From: Gemmatimonadaceae bacterium
Lineage (GTDB): Bacteria; Gemmatimonadota; Gemmatimonadetes; Gemmatimonadales; Gemmatimonadaceae
Assembly (NCBI GenBank): GCA_025929535.1
Contig: JAICLZ010000040.1
Coordinates: 1 to 38,823, forward strand
DNA: 38,823 bases
Reading direction: 5' to 3'
Both the position numbers and the translations under genes were made by a program. This document shows, piece after piece, positions 15,995 to 23,686 of this stretch. The notes below the pieces were generated by a model, which saw only the letters and a list, made by a program, of their open reading frames with translations, was not told the DNA's origin and ran no database searches. How positions within the stretch are numbered: position 1 is the stretch's first letter; each line of letters begins with the position of its first letter.

Positions 15995-16968
15995 CGCTCG
16001 CCGCTCACCTCGCACTGCTCGTGCTCGTCGCTGCGCCACGCGCGCGCGCGCAAGCCGCGGAGCCGCAGCGCCTGGATCGCGGCCGCTTCACGATCGTCGC
16101 CTTTCCATCGGACCTGCCCCTCGCGCGCTCGCTGCTCGCGCAAGCCGCAGCCAACGACACCTTTCCCGGTCTGCCGCGCCCGCACACGCGCGCGCTCATC
16201 GCCATCGCACCCGACGCGCAGCGCTTTCGCGAGTGGACCGGCGCCGGCGCGCCCGATTGGGGTCAGGCGATCGCGATTCCCGACGAGCATCGGATCGTCA
16301 TGCAGGGAAGCCGCGCCGGCTCCGATGCCGGCGATCCGCGGGCGGTGTTGAGGCACGAGCTCGCGCATCTCGCGCTGCACGAGTATCTCGGCGCGCTGCC
16401 GCCCCGATGGTTCGACGAGGGCTACGCGGGCTACGCCGCGGGCGAGTGGTCGCGCGACGAGGTGCTCGCCGCCAACATCGGCCTGGTGCTCCACGGGATT
16501 CCGGCATCGCTCGACTCGCTCGAGGAGGGCTTTCACGGGGGCGCTTCCCGCGCGTCGGGCGCGTACGCGCTCGCGTATCGCGCGGTGAGCGATCTCGCCG
16601 CACTCGATCCGCAGCGCGGGCTGTCGCTCTTTTTTTCGTACTGGAAGGAGACTGGCTCGATGGATCTCGCAATGCGCCGCGCGTACGGATTGACGAAGCC
16701 CGCCTTCGAGGCCGAGTGGCGCTCGCGCACGATGCATCGATACGGGGTGATCGCACTCGTCGCGAACGTGTCGCTGCTGTTCGCGCTGCTCGCCTTTCTC
16801 CTCTTTCCACTGCTCTGGATTCGCCGCCGCCGCAACCGGCGGCGTCTGGACGTGCTCAGGGCCGCGGAATCCGCTAACGACAAGGCGATCATCGAGGATG
16901 TGGCGCGCCTTCTCGCGGGAGAGCCCCCCGTTCCATCGCGGACCGATCGCGACACGCGCCCTCACTGA
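15925..16968 (+). CDS. Membrane-anchored zinc metallopeptidase, peptidase MA-like
   Basis: The 347-residue product has a basic start and a hydrophobic segment ending in Ala-x-Ala (about 21-43), which reads as a signal peptide. The catalytic domain shows the zincin motif HELAH (His144, Glu145, His148) followed about 17 residues later by RWFDEGYAGYAAGEW, the pattern of the MA-like family. A membrane segment near the C-terminus (about 273-295) is followed by a basic stretch RRRRNRRR and a short cytoplasmic tail. The active site should face the periplasm. The start at 15925 lies inside the previous gene; it is the only ATG giving the signal peptide. The link to chemosensing is by position only. 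Confidence 0.82.
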   Translation: MGEALRGDVEARRGGRRPGAKRLALAAHLALLVLVAAPRARAQAAEPQRLDRGRFTIVAFPSDLPLARSLLAQAAANDTFPGLPRPHTRALIAIAPDAQRFREWTGAGAPDWGQAIAIPDEHRIVMQGSRAGSDAGDPRAVLRHELAHLALHEYLGALPPRWFDEGYAGYAAGEWSRDEVLAANIGLVLHGIPASLDSLEEGFHGGASRASGAYALAYRAVSDLAALDPQRGLSLFFSYWKETGSMDLAMRRAYGLTKPAFEAEWRSRTMHRYGVIALVANVSLLFALLAFLLFPLLWIRRRRNRRRLDVLRAAESANDKAIIEDVARLLAGEPPVPSRTDRDTRPH

Positions 16969-16992
16969 GCAAGAGTGCGGTTGCCGACCCAT

Positions 16993-16998
16993 TATATT
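16993..16998 (+). promoter_or_regulatory. Possible -10 element upstream of the PTS gene
   Basis: TATATT sits in the 125-base gap between the peptidase and the phosphotransferase gene, in an A/T-rich island unusual for this DNA. No good -35 box is found 16-18 bases upstream. If used, it would give a leader of about 90 bases. Confidence 0.35.
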
Positions 16999-17093
16999 GT
17001 TCGGGCATCCACGGCCGACTGCCGCTTCCGTCACGTTCGGTCGGTTCGCCACCATCGGGCTGGTAACGCAGGCAGGTCGAGCCTGGAGTGCAC

Positions 17094-19661
17094 GTGAAGA
17101 CGCAGAATTCGAGCGGGGCAACGTCTGCCGCAACGTCCTCGGGAGGGGAGCCACTCATCATCGTGGCTCCCCTCTCCGGCATCATCGTGCCGCTCGAGCG
17201 TGTACCGGACCCGGCATTTGCACAGCGCATGGTTGGCGATGGCGTGTCGATCGATCCGATGAGCGATCGCGTGCTGGCGCCTTGCGATGCGCAGGTGTTG
17301 CAGGTGCATCGCGCCCATCACGCGGTGACACTTTCCGCACGCGGACTCGAGATCATCATCCACGTGGGCCTCGACACCGTGATGCTCAAGGGCGAGGGAT
17401 TCACGGCACTCGCGAACGCGGGCGACATGGTGCGCACGGGGGACGCGCTGCTCAGCTTCGACCCGGAGCTCGTTGCGCGCCGCGCGCGCAGCCTGTTGAC
17501 GCAGGTGGTCATCTCCAACGTCGAGAAGGTGGCCGCGATCGAGCCGGGCGATGGATTCGTGAGAGCCGGGCGCGACACGCTCATGCGCGTTCTTCTCGCC
17601 GGGCACACCGTCGCACCCGGCGTGCAGGTGCCGTCCGAGCTCGTGCGCTCGAAGCCGATCGTGATCACCGCCTCGGGCGGACTGCACGCGCGCCCCGCGG
17701 CGATGATCACCACCGCCGCGCGGCGATTCACCGCGGACGTCCGCCTCGTGAGCGGTTCGCGCGAAGCCAACGCGCGCAGCGTCGTCTCCATCATGGCGCT
17801 GGAGATTGGACAAGGCGATGCGGTCACGATCGTCGCCAGCGGGAGCGATGCGCGAGAAGCGATCGCCGCCATCGCGGAGCTGCTCTCGAGCGATCTCTCG
17901 AGCGAGGCCGCGGAATCCACGCACCCCGTCGTTGGCGCCGCATCGCCGGTGGCACCCACACCGTCGCCGCGCTCCGAGCCCGGGGTGCTGCGCGGTGTGC
18001 CCGCGTCGCCCGGCATCGCCGTGGGAAACGTCTTTTTTCTGCGACACGATGACACGGTCGTGGAGGAGCGCGCCACCGATCCGCAACACGAGCGCAGGGC
18101 GCTCGACGCGGCACTCGCGGCCGCGCACGCACAGCTCGAGGCATTGCGGGCCGGGCTCGCGCTCGATGCCGACAAGGCGGCGATCTTCGCCGCGCACGAG
18201 GAGCTGTTGGCCGATCCCGAGCTGCTGGACCATGCGTCCGCCGCCATACGCGAGGGTGGCAGTGCTGCATGGGCATGGAAGCGCGCGTACACGGCGCAGG
18301 CGGAGCGCCTGCTCTCGCTCAGGAACGAGCTCTTCGCGGGCCGGGCGGCGGACATGCGCGATGTCGGCCGGCGCGTGCTGCATCTCCTCGTGGGCGACGA
18401 GGGCGCGGCACCGGTGGTGCCCCCGCAATCCATCATCGTCGCCGAGGACCTCGCGCCGTCGGACGCTGCGTCGCTCGATCGAACGCGCGTGCGCGGCTTC
18501 TGCACGACGTCGGGAAGCGCCACGTCTCACGCGGCCATCCTCGCGCGCGGACTCGGCATCCCCGCCGTCGCGGGCATCGATGCACGCGTGCTCGATCTGC
18601 CGCAGGGCACGCGCGTGATCCTCGATGGCGATGCGGGCCTCATGCGCACCGCGCCCAGCGATGCCGAAGTGGAATCGGTCGCGCACCGGCGGGCGGCGGA
18701 CGAGGGGCGTCGGGGCCGGGAGCTCGCGGTGTCGGGCGAACCGGCGACGACGACGGATGGCCATCGCATTCACGTGTTCGCGAACATCGGCGACACCGGC
18801 GAAGCGGCGGACGTGGTGCGGTCGGGCGGGGAGGGCGTGGGTCTCCTGCGCAGCGAATTCCTGTTCATGCGCCGCGAGAGCGCGCCAACGGAGGATGAAC
18901 AGACCGAGAGCTACGCATCGATCGCGCGCGCGCTCGGCCCCGACCGGCTGCTCGTCATCCGCACGCTCGATGTGGGCGGCGACAAGCCGCTGTCCTACCT
19001 GCCGATCGCGGCGGAGGCAAACCCGTTTCTGGGTGAACGGGGCGTTCGCTTCTCACTCGCCCGGCGTGAGCTCTTCCGCGCGCAGATTCGCGCGATTCTG
19101 CGCGCGTCCACGAGTGGCAGGATCGCGATGATGTTTCCGATGATCGCGACCTTCGACGAGTGGCGCGTCTCGCGCGCGATGGTGGAACAGGAGCGTGCGT
19201 CGCTGGGCGTGGCGCCGATTCAGATCGGGATCATGGTCGAGACGCCTGCGGCCGCGGTGATGGCCGATCAGTTCGCTCGCGAGGCGGATTTCCTCTCCAT
19301 CGGAACCAACGATCTGACGCAGTATACTCTCTCGATGGATCGCAGTAACCCGCGACTCGCGCCGCAGCTCGATGCGCTGCACCCGGCCGTGCTGCGACTG
19401 ATCTCGCAAACGGTGGAGGGCGGTCACGAGCACGAGCGATGGGTGAGCGTGTGCGGCGCGCTCGCGGGCGATCCGGATGCGGTGCCCGTGCTCGTCGGGC
19501 TCGGCGTCGATGATCTGAGCGTCGACATTCCGATCGTGCCGGCGGTCAAGGCCCGCGTGCGCACACTGTCGATGCTGGACTGCAAGGCGATCGCGCGCGC
19601 GGCGCTCGATGTCGAGGATGCAACGGCGGTGCGAGCGCTCGTGGCTCGGCATCGCGCATGA
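17094..19661 (+). CDS. One-chain PTS protein: EIIA(Glc)-HPr-enzyme I
   Basis: This 855-residue protein carries the whole soluble phosphate chain from phosphoenolpyruvate to the sugar permease. EIIA of the glucose family covers about 15-140 with His76 and phospho-His90 (IIHVGLDTV). HPr covers about 185-270 with His198 in GLHARPA. Enzyme I covers about 300-855 with phospho-His479 (SATSHAAILAR), RTLDVGGDKPL, GIMVETPAA, SIGTNDLTQY and Cys787 in VCGALAGDP. The order equals that of NagF-type proteins. I chose the GTG at 17094 because GGAG (17085-17088) lies 5 bases before it; the GTG at 17088 would overlap that site. The permease gene follows after 30 bases. Confidence 0.95.
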   Translation: MKTQNSSGATSAATSSGGEPLIIVAPLSGIIVPLERVPDPAFAQRMVGDGVSIDPMSDRVLAPCDAQVLQVHRAHHAVTLSARGLEIIIHVGLDTVMLKGEGFTALANAGDMVRTGDALLSFDPELVARRARSLLTQVVISNVEKVAAIEPGDGFVRAGRDTLMRVLLAGHTVAPGVQVPSELVRSKPIVITASGGLHARPAAMITTAARRFTADVRLVSGSREANARSVVSIMALEIGQGDAVTIVASGSDAREAIAAIAELLSSDLSSEAAESTHPVVGAASPVAPTPSPRSEPGVLRGVPASPGIAVGNVFFLRHDDTVVEERATDPQHERRALDAALAAAHAQLEALRAGLALDADKAAIFAAHEELLADPELLDHASAAIREGGSAAWAWKRAYTAQAERLLSLRNELFAGRAADMRDVGRRVLHLLVGDEGAAPVVPPQSIIVAEDLAPSDAASLDRTRVRGFCTTSGSATSHAAILARGLGIPAVAGIDARVLDLPQGTRVILDGDAGLMRTAPSDAEVESVAHRRAADEGRRGRELAVSGEPATTTDGHRIHVFANIGDTGEAADVVRSGGEGVGLLRSEFLFMRRESAPTEDEQTESYASIARALGPDRLLVIRTLDVGGDKPLSYLPIAAEANPFLGERGVRFSLARRELFRAQIRAILRASTSGRIAMMFPMIATFDEWRVSRAMVEQERASLGVAPIQIGIMVETPAAAVMADQFAREADFLSIGTNDLTQYTLSMDRSNPRLAPQLDALHPAVLRLISQTVEGGHEHERWVSVCGALAGDPDAVPVLVGLGVDDLSVDIPIVPAVKARVRTLSMLDCKAIARAALDVEDATAVRALVARHRA

Positions 19662-19691
19662 ACCGCGTGTGAGCCGACGCAGGAGCGAGGA

Positions 19692-21518
19692 ATGAGCATC
19701 TGGCGGGGCGCGTTTGCGTGGCTGCAGAAGATCGGGAAGTCGCTCATGCTTCCCGTGAGCGTGCTGCCGGCTGCCGGAATACTGCTGGGCGTCGGCAGTG
19801 CGAAGTTCAAGGTACTCCCGGACGTCGTTTCGAACGTGATGGCGCAGGCCGGCGGGGCGATCTTCAGCAACCTGCCGCTCATCTTCGCGATCGGCGTTGC
19901 GCTCGGCCTCACCGGCAACGATGGCGTTGCCGCGCTCGCGTCCGTGGTCGGCTTCGCGGTCATGCTCGCCACCATGGGCGTGATGGCTCCGCTGCTCCAC
20001 TACGAGCCCACGCCCATCATGGGCATTCCGTCGATCGAGACGGGCGTGTTCGGGGGCATCCTGATCGGTGCCATCGCCGCGATTCTGTTCAATCGCTATT
20101 TCCGGCTGAAGCTCCCCTCGTATCTGGGATTCTTCTCGGGCAAGCGCTCCGTTCCGATCCTCACGGCGTTCGCGGCCATCTTCGCGGGCGTCGCGCTGAG
20201 CGTGATCTGGCCGCCGATCGGTGAGGGCATCAAGAGCTTCTCGCACTTTGCCGCAACGTCACATCCGGCCACGGCGTTCGCGATTTACGGCGTGGTCGAG
20301 CGCGCGCTCATTCCGTTCGGGCTGCACCACATCTGGAACGTGCCGTTCTTCTTCGAGGTGGGCTCGTATCTCGATCCCGCCACGGGGAAGGTCATCCACG
20401 GCGAGATCTATCGCTTCACTGCCGGCGACCCAACGGCGGGCAATCTCGCCGGCGGCTATCTCTTCAAGATGTGGGGCCTTCCCGCGGCCGCGATCGCGAT
20501 CTGGCGCACGGCCAAGCCCGAGAATCGCAAGCGCATCGGCGGCATCATGATCTCCGCGGCGCTCACGTCGTTTCTCACCGGCATCACGGAGCCGATCGAG
20601 TTCGCCTTCATCTTCGTCGCCCCGGCGCTCTACGCGATTCACGCGCTGCTCGCCGGCGCCGCATACTTCGTGGCGATCAAGCTCGGCATTCACCACAGCA
20701 CCACCTTCTCGCACGGCCTGATCGACTTCGTCGTGCTGTACCCGCACTCGAAACGCGGCTGGTGGCTGATCTGGCTGGGAATTCTGTGGGCGGGGATGTA
20801 CTACCTGATCTTCCGCACGCTCATTCTCAAGTGGAATCTCAAAACGCCGGGTCGCGAGGCGGACGATGTAGCGGGCGCCGTGGATCCCTCGCTCACCGGC
20901 GAGGAGGGCGGCGCAGACGAATCGATGGCGGCGAAGCTGGTTGCCGCGTTCGGCGGTGCGTCGAACATCCGGAGCCTCGATGCGTGCATCACGCGTCTTC
21001 GCGTCGAGCTCGAGGACACCGCGCGCGCGAGTCCCGACACGCTCAAGGCGCTCGGCGCGTCCGGCGTGATGAAGGTGGGCGGCGGGATGCAGGCCATCTT
21101 CGGCACGCGATCGGAGAATCTGAAAACGGACATGGACGAGTACATGCGCACGCATCACGACGTCGCTGTCGCGCCCGCCGCGGCGTCGCGCGCGCCCGCC
21201 TCACAGGCGTCGATCGCTCCGGCCGCAACCGCGAGCCCCGAGCTTCGCGCGCGCGCGAGCGCGATCGTCGCTGCGCTCGGCGGCGCCTCGAACATCGTGC
21301 GCGTGGAGGAGCTCGCGCTCACGCGACTCCGGGTCGAGCTCCGCGACGAGGCGAAGATGGATGAAGGCGCGCTCACGAGGGCGGGGGTGCTGGGAGTGTG
21401 GCGGCTCACCGGCACGGTGCTGCACTTGATCGTGGGCGAAGATGCTGCGATGCTCGCGTCGGCCATCGCAACCGCGCTCGAGGACTCGCGGGGACAGTCC
21501 GCGCGATCGTCGGCCTGA
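19692..21518 (+). CDS. ptsG: Glucose-type PTS permease IICB with an extra degenerate IIB domain
   Basis: The product imports and phosphorylates hexose. The IIC part (about 1-395) is close to enterobacterial PtsG in the specificity region ([47 protein letters not shown]), which supports glucose rather than N-acetylglucosamine. The first IIB domain (about 410-485) has the phosphorylated Cys432 in [10 protein letters not shown] second IIB-like domain (about 514-600) repeats ALGGASNI and TRLRVEL, but the active cysteine is replaced (Ala542 by alignment), so it cannot accept phosphate. AGGAG at 19681 is well placed before the ATG. EIIA comes from the upstream fusion protein. Confidence 0.93.
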   Translation: MSIWRGAFAWLQKIGKSLMLPVSVLPAAGILLGVGSAKFKVLPDVVSNVMAQAGGAIFSNLPLIFAIGVALGLTGNDGVAALASVVGFAVMLATMGVMAPLLHYEPTPIMGIPSIETGVFGGILIGAIAAILFNRYFRLKLPSYLGFFSGKRSVPILTAFAAIFAGVALSVIWPPIGEGIKSFSHFAATSHPATAFAIYGVVERALIPFGLHHIWNVPFFFEVGSYLDPATGKVIHGEIYRFTAGDPTAGNLAGGYLFKMWGLPAAAIAIWRTAKPENRKRIGGIMISAALTSFLTGITEPIEFAFIFVAPALYAIHALLAGAAYFVAIKLGIHHSTTFSHGLIDFVVLYPHSKRGWWLIWLGILWAGMYYLIFRTLILKWNLKTPGREADDVAGAVDPSLTGEEGGADESMAAKLVAAFGGASNIRSLDACITRLRVELEDTARASPDTLKALGASGVMKVGGGMQAIFGTRSENLKTDMDEYMRTHHDVAVAPAAASRAPASQASIAPAATASPELRARASAIVAALGGASNIVRVEELALTRLRVELRDEAKMDEGALTRAGVLGVWRLTGTVLHLIVGEDAAMLASAIATALEDSRGQSARSSA

Positions 21519-23212
21519 TGCCCGCCTCGGCATCTCGCGAGCTGACACGCGCAGTCACGCGCTGGCCGCGGCTCCTCGGCTTCGCGCTCCTCGCGGCGTG
21601 CCACACAAGCACGCCGCCGCCCGCAGCGCCGGTCGTGTCGTCCGCTCAATGGTATCGTCCCGCACGGGCGCTGGGCGATCTGTTCAAGGACGTGCAGAAC
21701 GCGCGCGTCTTTCCGGATTCCAAGACGTTCGTGGATTCGCGGCCACTCATGCCCCCCGCGCGCATCGTGAGCGAGTACGAGGCGCAGCGTCACACGCCGG
21801 GCTTCGATCTGCGCGCGTTCGTCGCGTCGCACTTCGCGCCGCCGGTGTCCCCACCCGTCCCGGTTGCGGCGAGCACCGACAGCGCGGTCACGATGGAGCA
21901 GCACATTCGCTCGCTGTGGCCCGCGCTCACGCGCCCCGCCGATGTGCCCGACCCGCGCTCGTCGCTGATTCCGATGCCCGAGCCGTACGTCGTGCCCGGC
22001 GGCCGCTTTCGAGAGGTCTACTACTGGGACTCGTACTTCACGATGCTCGGCCTCATCGAGAGCGGCCGCGTCGATCTCGTGCAGGACATGCTCGACAACT
22101 TCGCGCATCTCGTCACTACGGTCGGACACGTGCCGAATGGCAACCGCACCTATTATCTCGGGCGCAGCCAGCCGCCGTACCTGGCGGCGATGGTCGCGCT
22201 CTATGCGTCCACCACGAACGAGGCGCACGCGCTGAAGTACCTCGACGCGCTCGAGAGGGAGCATGCGTTCTGGATGGATGGCGCGGACAAGCTCGCGCCC
22301 GGCACCGCGTGGCGCCGGGCGGTGCGGCTGCCGAACGGCGCCATTCTGAATCGCTACTGGGATGACATTCCGGAGCCCCGGCCGGAGTCATTTCGCGAGG
22401 ACTACGCGGTTGCGCAGACGGTTCCCGCGTCGCGCCGTGAAGCGCTCTACAGGAATCTGCGTGCTGGCGCCGAGAGCGGGTGGGACTTCTCGAGCCGCTG
22501 GATGCGCGACCCGAAGGATCTTCGGACGCTCGAGGTCATCGACATTGCGCCAGTCGACTTGAACAGTCTGCTCTACTTCGCAGAGCGGGAGATCGCGGCG
22601 CAACGCCGCTGTCGAGGGGCCGCGGGCGATGGGGAAGTGGCGGATCACTACGATGCGCTCGCGAGCGCGCGTCGCGCCGCGCTCACCGCGGCCGCCTACG
22701 ACTCGGTGGATGGATGGTTCTACGACGTGCGCTGGAGCACCGCGGAGCGCATCCGCGATCGGCCGACGCTCGCCGCCGCCGTGCCGCTCTACTTCGGCGT
22801 GGCGAGCCCGGAGCAGGGACGCGCGGTGAGCGCGCGTCTCGCGCGCGACTTCCTCGCGCCGGGCGGGTTCGTCACGACGCTGATCGCGTCGGGGCAGCAG
22901 TGGGATGCGCCGAACGGCTGGCCGCCGCTCGAGTGGCTCGCGATCCAGGGTGCGCGGCGCTACGAGCGCGCCGATGTGGCCGACTCGGCGCGCGCACGCT
23001 GGCTCGCGCTCGATCGTCGCGTGTTTCGTGCGACGGGCAAGATGACGGAGAAGTACGATGTGATGGATCTCCACCGCCGCGCTGGCGGAGGCGAGTATCC
23101 GACGCAGGATGGATTTGGATGGACGAACGGCGTCGCGCTCGCGCTGTCGGCTGAGCTGTCGGCAGAACGGACGTTGAGCCGCGACGCCGGCCGCGTGAGT
23201 TGCGGACGTTGA
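21518..23212 (+). CDS. treA: Trehalase (GH37), lipoprotein type
   Basis: Trehalase cleaves trehalose into two glucose molecules. Both family signatures are present: PGGRFREVYYWDSYF and QWDAPNGWPPLEWLA. The catalytic residues can be placed as Asp323 in SGWDFSSRW and Glu526 in GGGEYPTQDGFGWTNGV. The N-terminus has a basic segment, a hydrophobic stretch and the lipobox LLAAC with Cys28, so the enzyme is probably a lipid-anchored periplasmic or surface protein. The ATG at 21518 overlaps the permease stop by one base. Glucose released outside could be taken up at once by the PTS encoded just upstream. The length of 564 residues is usual. Confidence 0.95.
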   Translation: MPASASRELTRAVTRWPRLLGFALLAACHTSTPPPAAPVVSSAQWYRPARALGDLFKDVQNARVFPDSKTFVDSRPLMPPARIVSEYEAQRHTPGFDLRAFVASHFAPPVSPPVPVAASTDSAVTMEQHIRSLWPALTRPADVPDPRSSLIPMPEPYVVPGGRFREVYYWDSYFTMLGLIESGRVDLVQDMLDNFAHLVTTVGHVPNGNRTYYLGRSQPPYLAAMVALYASTTNEAHALKYLDALEREHAFWMDGADKLAPGTAWRRAVRLPNGAILNRYWDDIPEPRPESFREDYAVAQTVPASRREALYRNLRAGAESGWDFSSRWMRDPKDLRTLEVIDIAPVDLNSLLYFAEREIAAQRRCRGAAGDGEVADHYDALASARRAALTAAAYDSVDGWFYDVRWSTAERIRDRPTLAAAVPLYFGVASPEQGRAVSARLARDFLAPGGFVTTLIASGQQWDAPNGWPPLEWLAIQGARRYERADVADSARARWLALDRRVFRATGKMTEKYDVMDLHRRAGGGEYPTQDGFGWTNGVALALSAELSAERTLSRDAGRVSCGR

Positions 23213-23237
23213 GCCATCGCGCGCTGCCGCCACTTTC

Positions 23238-23266
23238 TTGACACCATGTTGCAGTCAACCTACACT
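23238..23266 (+). promoter_or_regulatory. Near-consensus sigma-70 type promoter
   Basis: TTGACA (23238-23243), a 17-base spacer and TACACT (23261-23266) form the best promoter in the window. The ATG of the next small gene begins 7 bases after the -10 box, about where transcription should start, so the mRNA is probably leaderless. The promoter may also serve the tRNA downstream. Confidence 0.85.
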
Positions 23267-23273
23267 ACTGCCA

Positions 23274-23450
23274 ATGCCCCCTCGGGAACCCAACGTTACT
23301 TCTCGCGCGCGTCCGTACCTCTGGTGGGGACTCGCGGCGCTCGCACTGGCCGCCGGCTACGCGGATTTGATCCGCGGTGGCGAAACACTCGCCCCGATTT
23401 TGCTCGTGCTCGGTTATTGCGTGTTGGTGCCAATCGCCATTTTGAAGTAG
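23274..23450 (+). CDS. Small two-helix membrane protein (58 aa)
   Basis: I do not recognise this protein. It starts at ATG 23274; the longer frame from TTG 23238 would begin inside the -35 box and is unlikely. After a short basic, proline-containing N-terminus, residues 15-30 and 39-57 are hydrophobic, separated by a charged turn (ADLIRGGET). This predicts a hairpin in the inner membrane with both ends inside. A strong promoter ending right at the ATG supports expression from a leaderless transcript. It stands alone between trehalase and tRNA-Val. Confidence 0.72.
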   Translation: MPPREPNVTSRARPYLWWGLAALALAAGYADLIRGGETLAPILLVLGYCVLVPIAILK

Positions 23451-23540
23451 GTCGTCGCATCCCGTCGCCACCGGTGCAATGCGTGTCGCGAGTGCATGGC
23501 GCGCGCGTCGATCGCTGTGCTGAATGCTCTCCGGGGGCAT

Positions 23541-23614
23541 GGGCGAATAGCTCAGTTGGTTAGAGCGCCTGCCTTACACGCAGGATGTCGGGGGTTCGAG
23601 TCCCTCTTCGCCCA
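23541..23614 (+). tRNA. tRNA-Val (anticodon UAC)
   Basis: The 74 bases fold into a standard cloverleaf: acceptor arm GGGCGAA/TTCGCCC, D arm with AGCTCAGTTGGTTAGAGC, anticodon stem CCTGC/GCAGG with loop CTTACAC giving anticodon TAC, and a T arm GGGGGTTCGAGTCCCT. Discriminator base is A. The 3' CCA is not encoded and must be added enzymatically. Confidence 0.97.
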
Positions 23615-23626
23615 TTGAGCACGAAG

Positions 23627-23657
23627 TGGACCCTGTCGGGCTGGAGCGGGGTATATC
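23627..23657 (+). promoter_or_regulatory. Weak candidate promoter for the secreted TPR gene
   Basis: TGGACC (23627-23632) and TATATC (23652-23657) are separated by 19 bases, which is long. A start near 23664 would leave a leader of about 23 bases holding GGAGG (23671-23675). This is only a suggestion. Confidence 0.35.
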
Positions 23658-23686
23658 TGTTTACCGCATTGGAGGTAAGGATCGAG

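Noticed and set aside
16981-16998. TTGCCG and TATATT as a -35/-10 pair before the PTS gene
   Set aside because: Only 6 bases separate them; a promoter needs about 17.
23238-23273. TTG 23238 as the start codon of the small membrane protein
   Set aside because: These bases form the -35 and -10 boxes of the promoter; the ATG at 23274 is at the transcription start.
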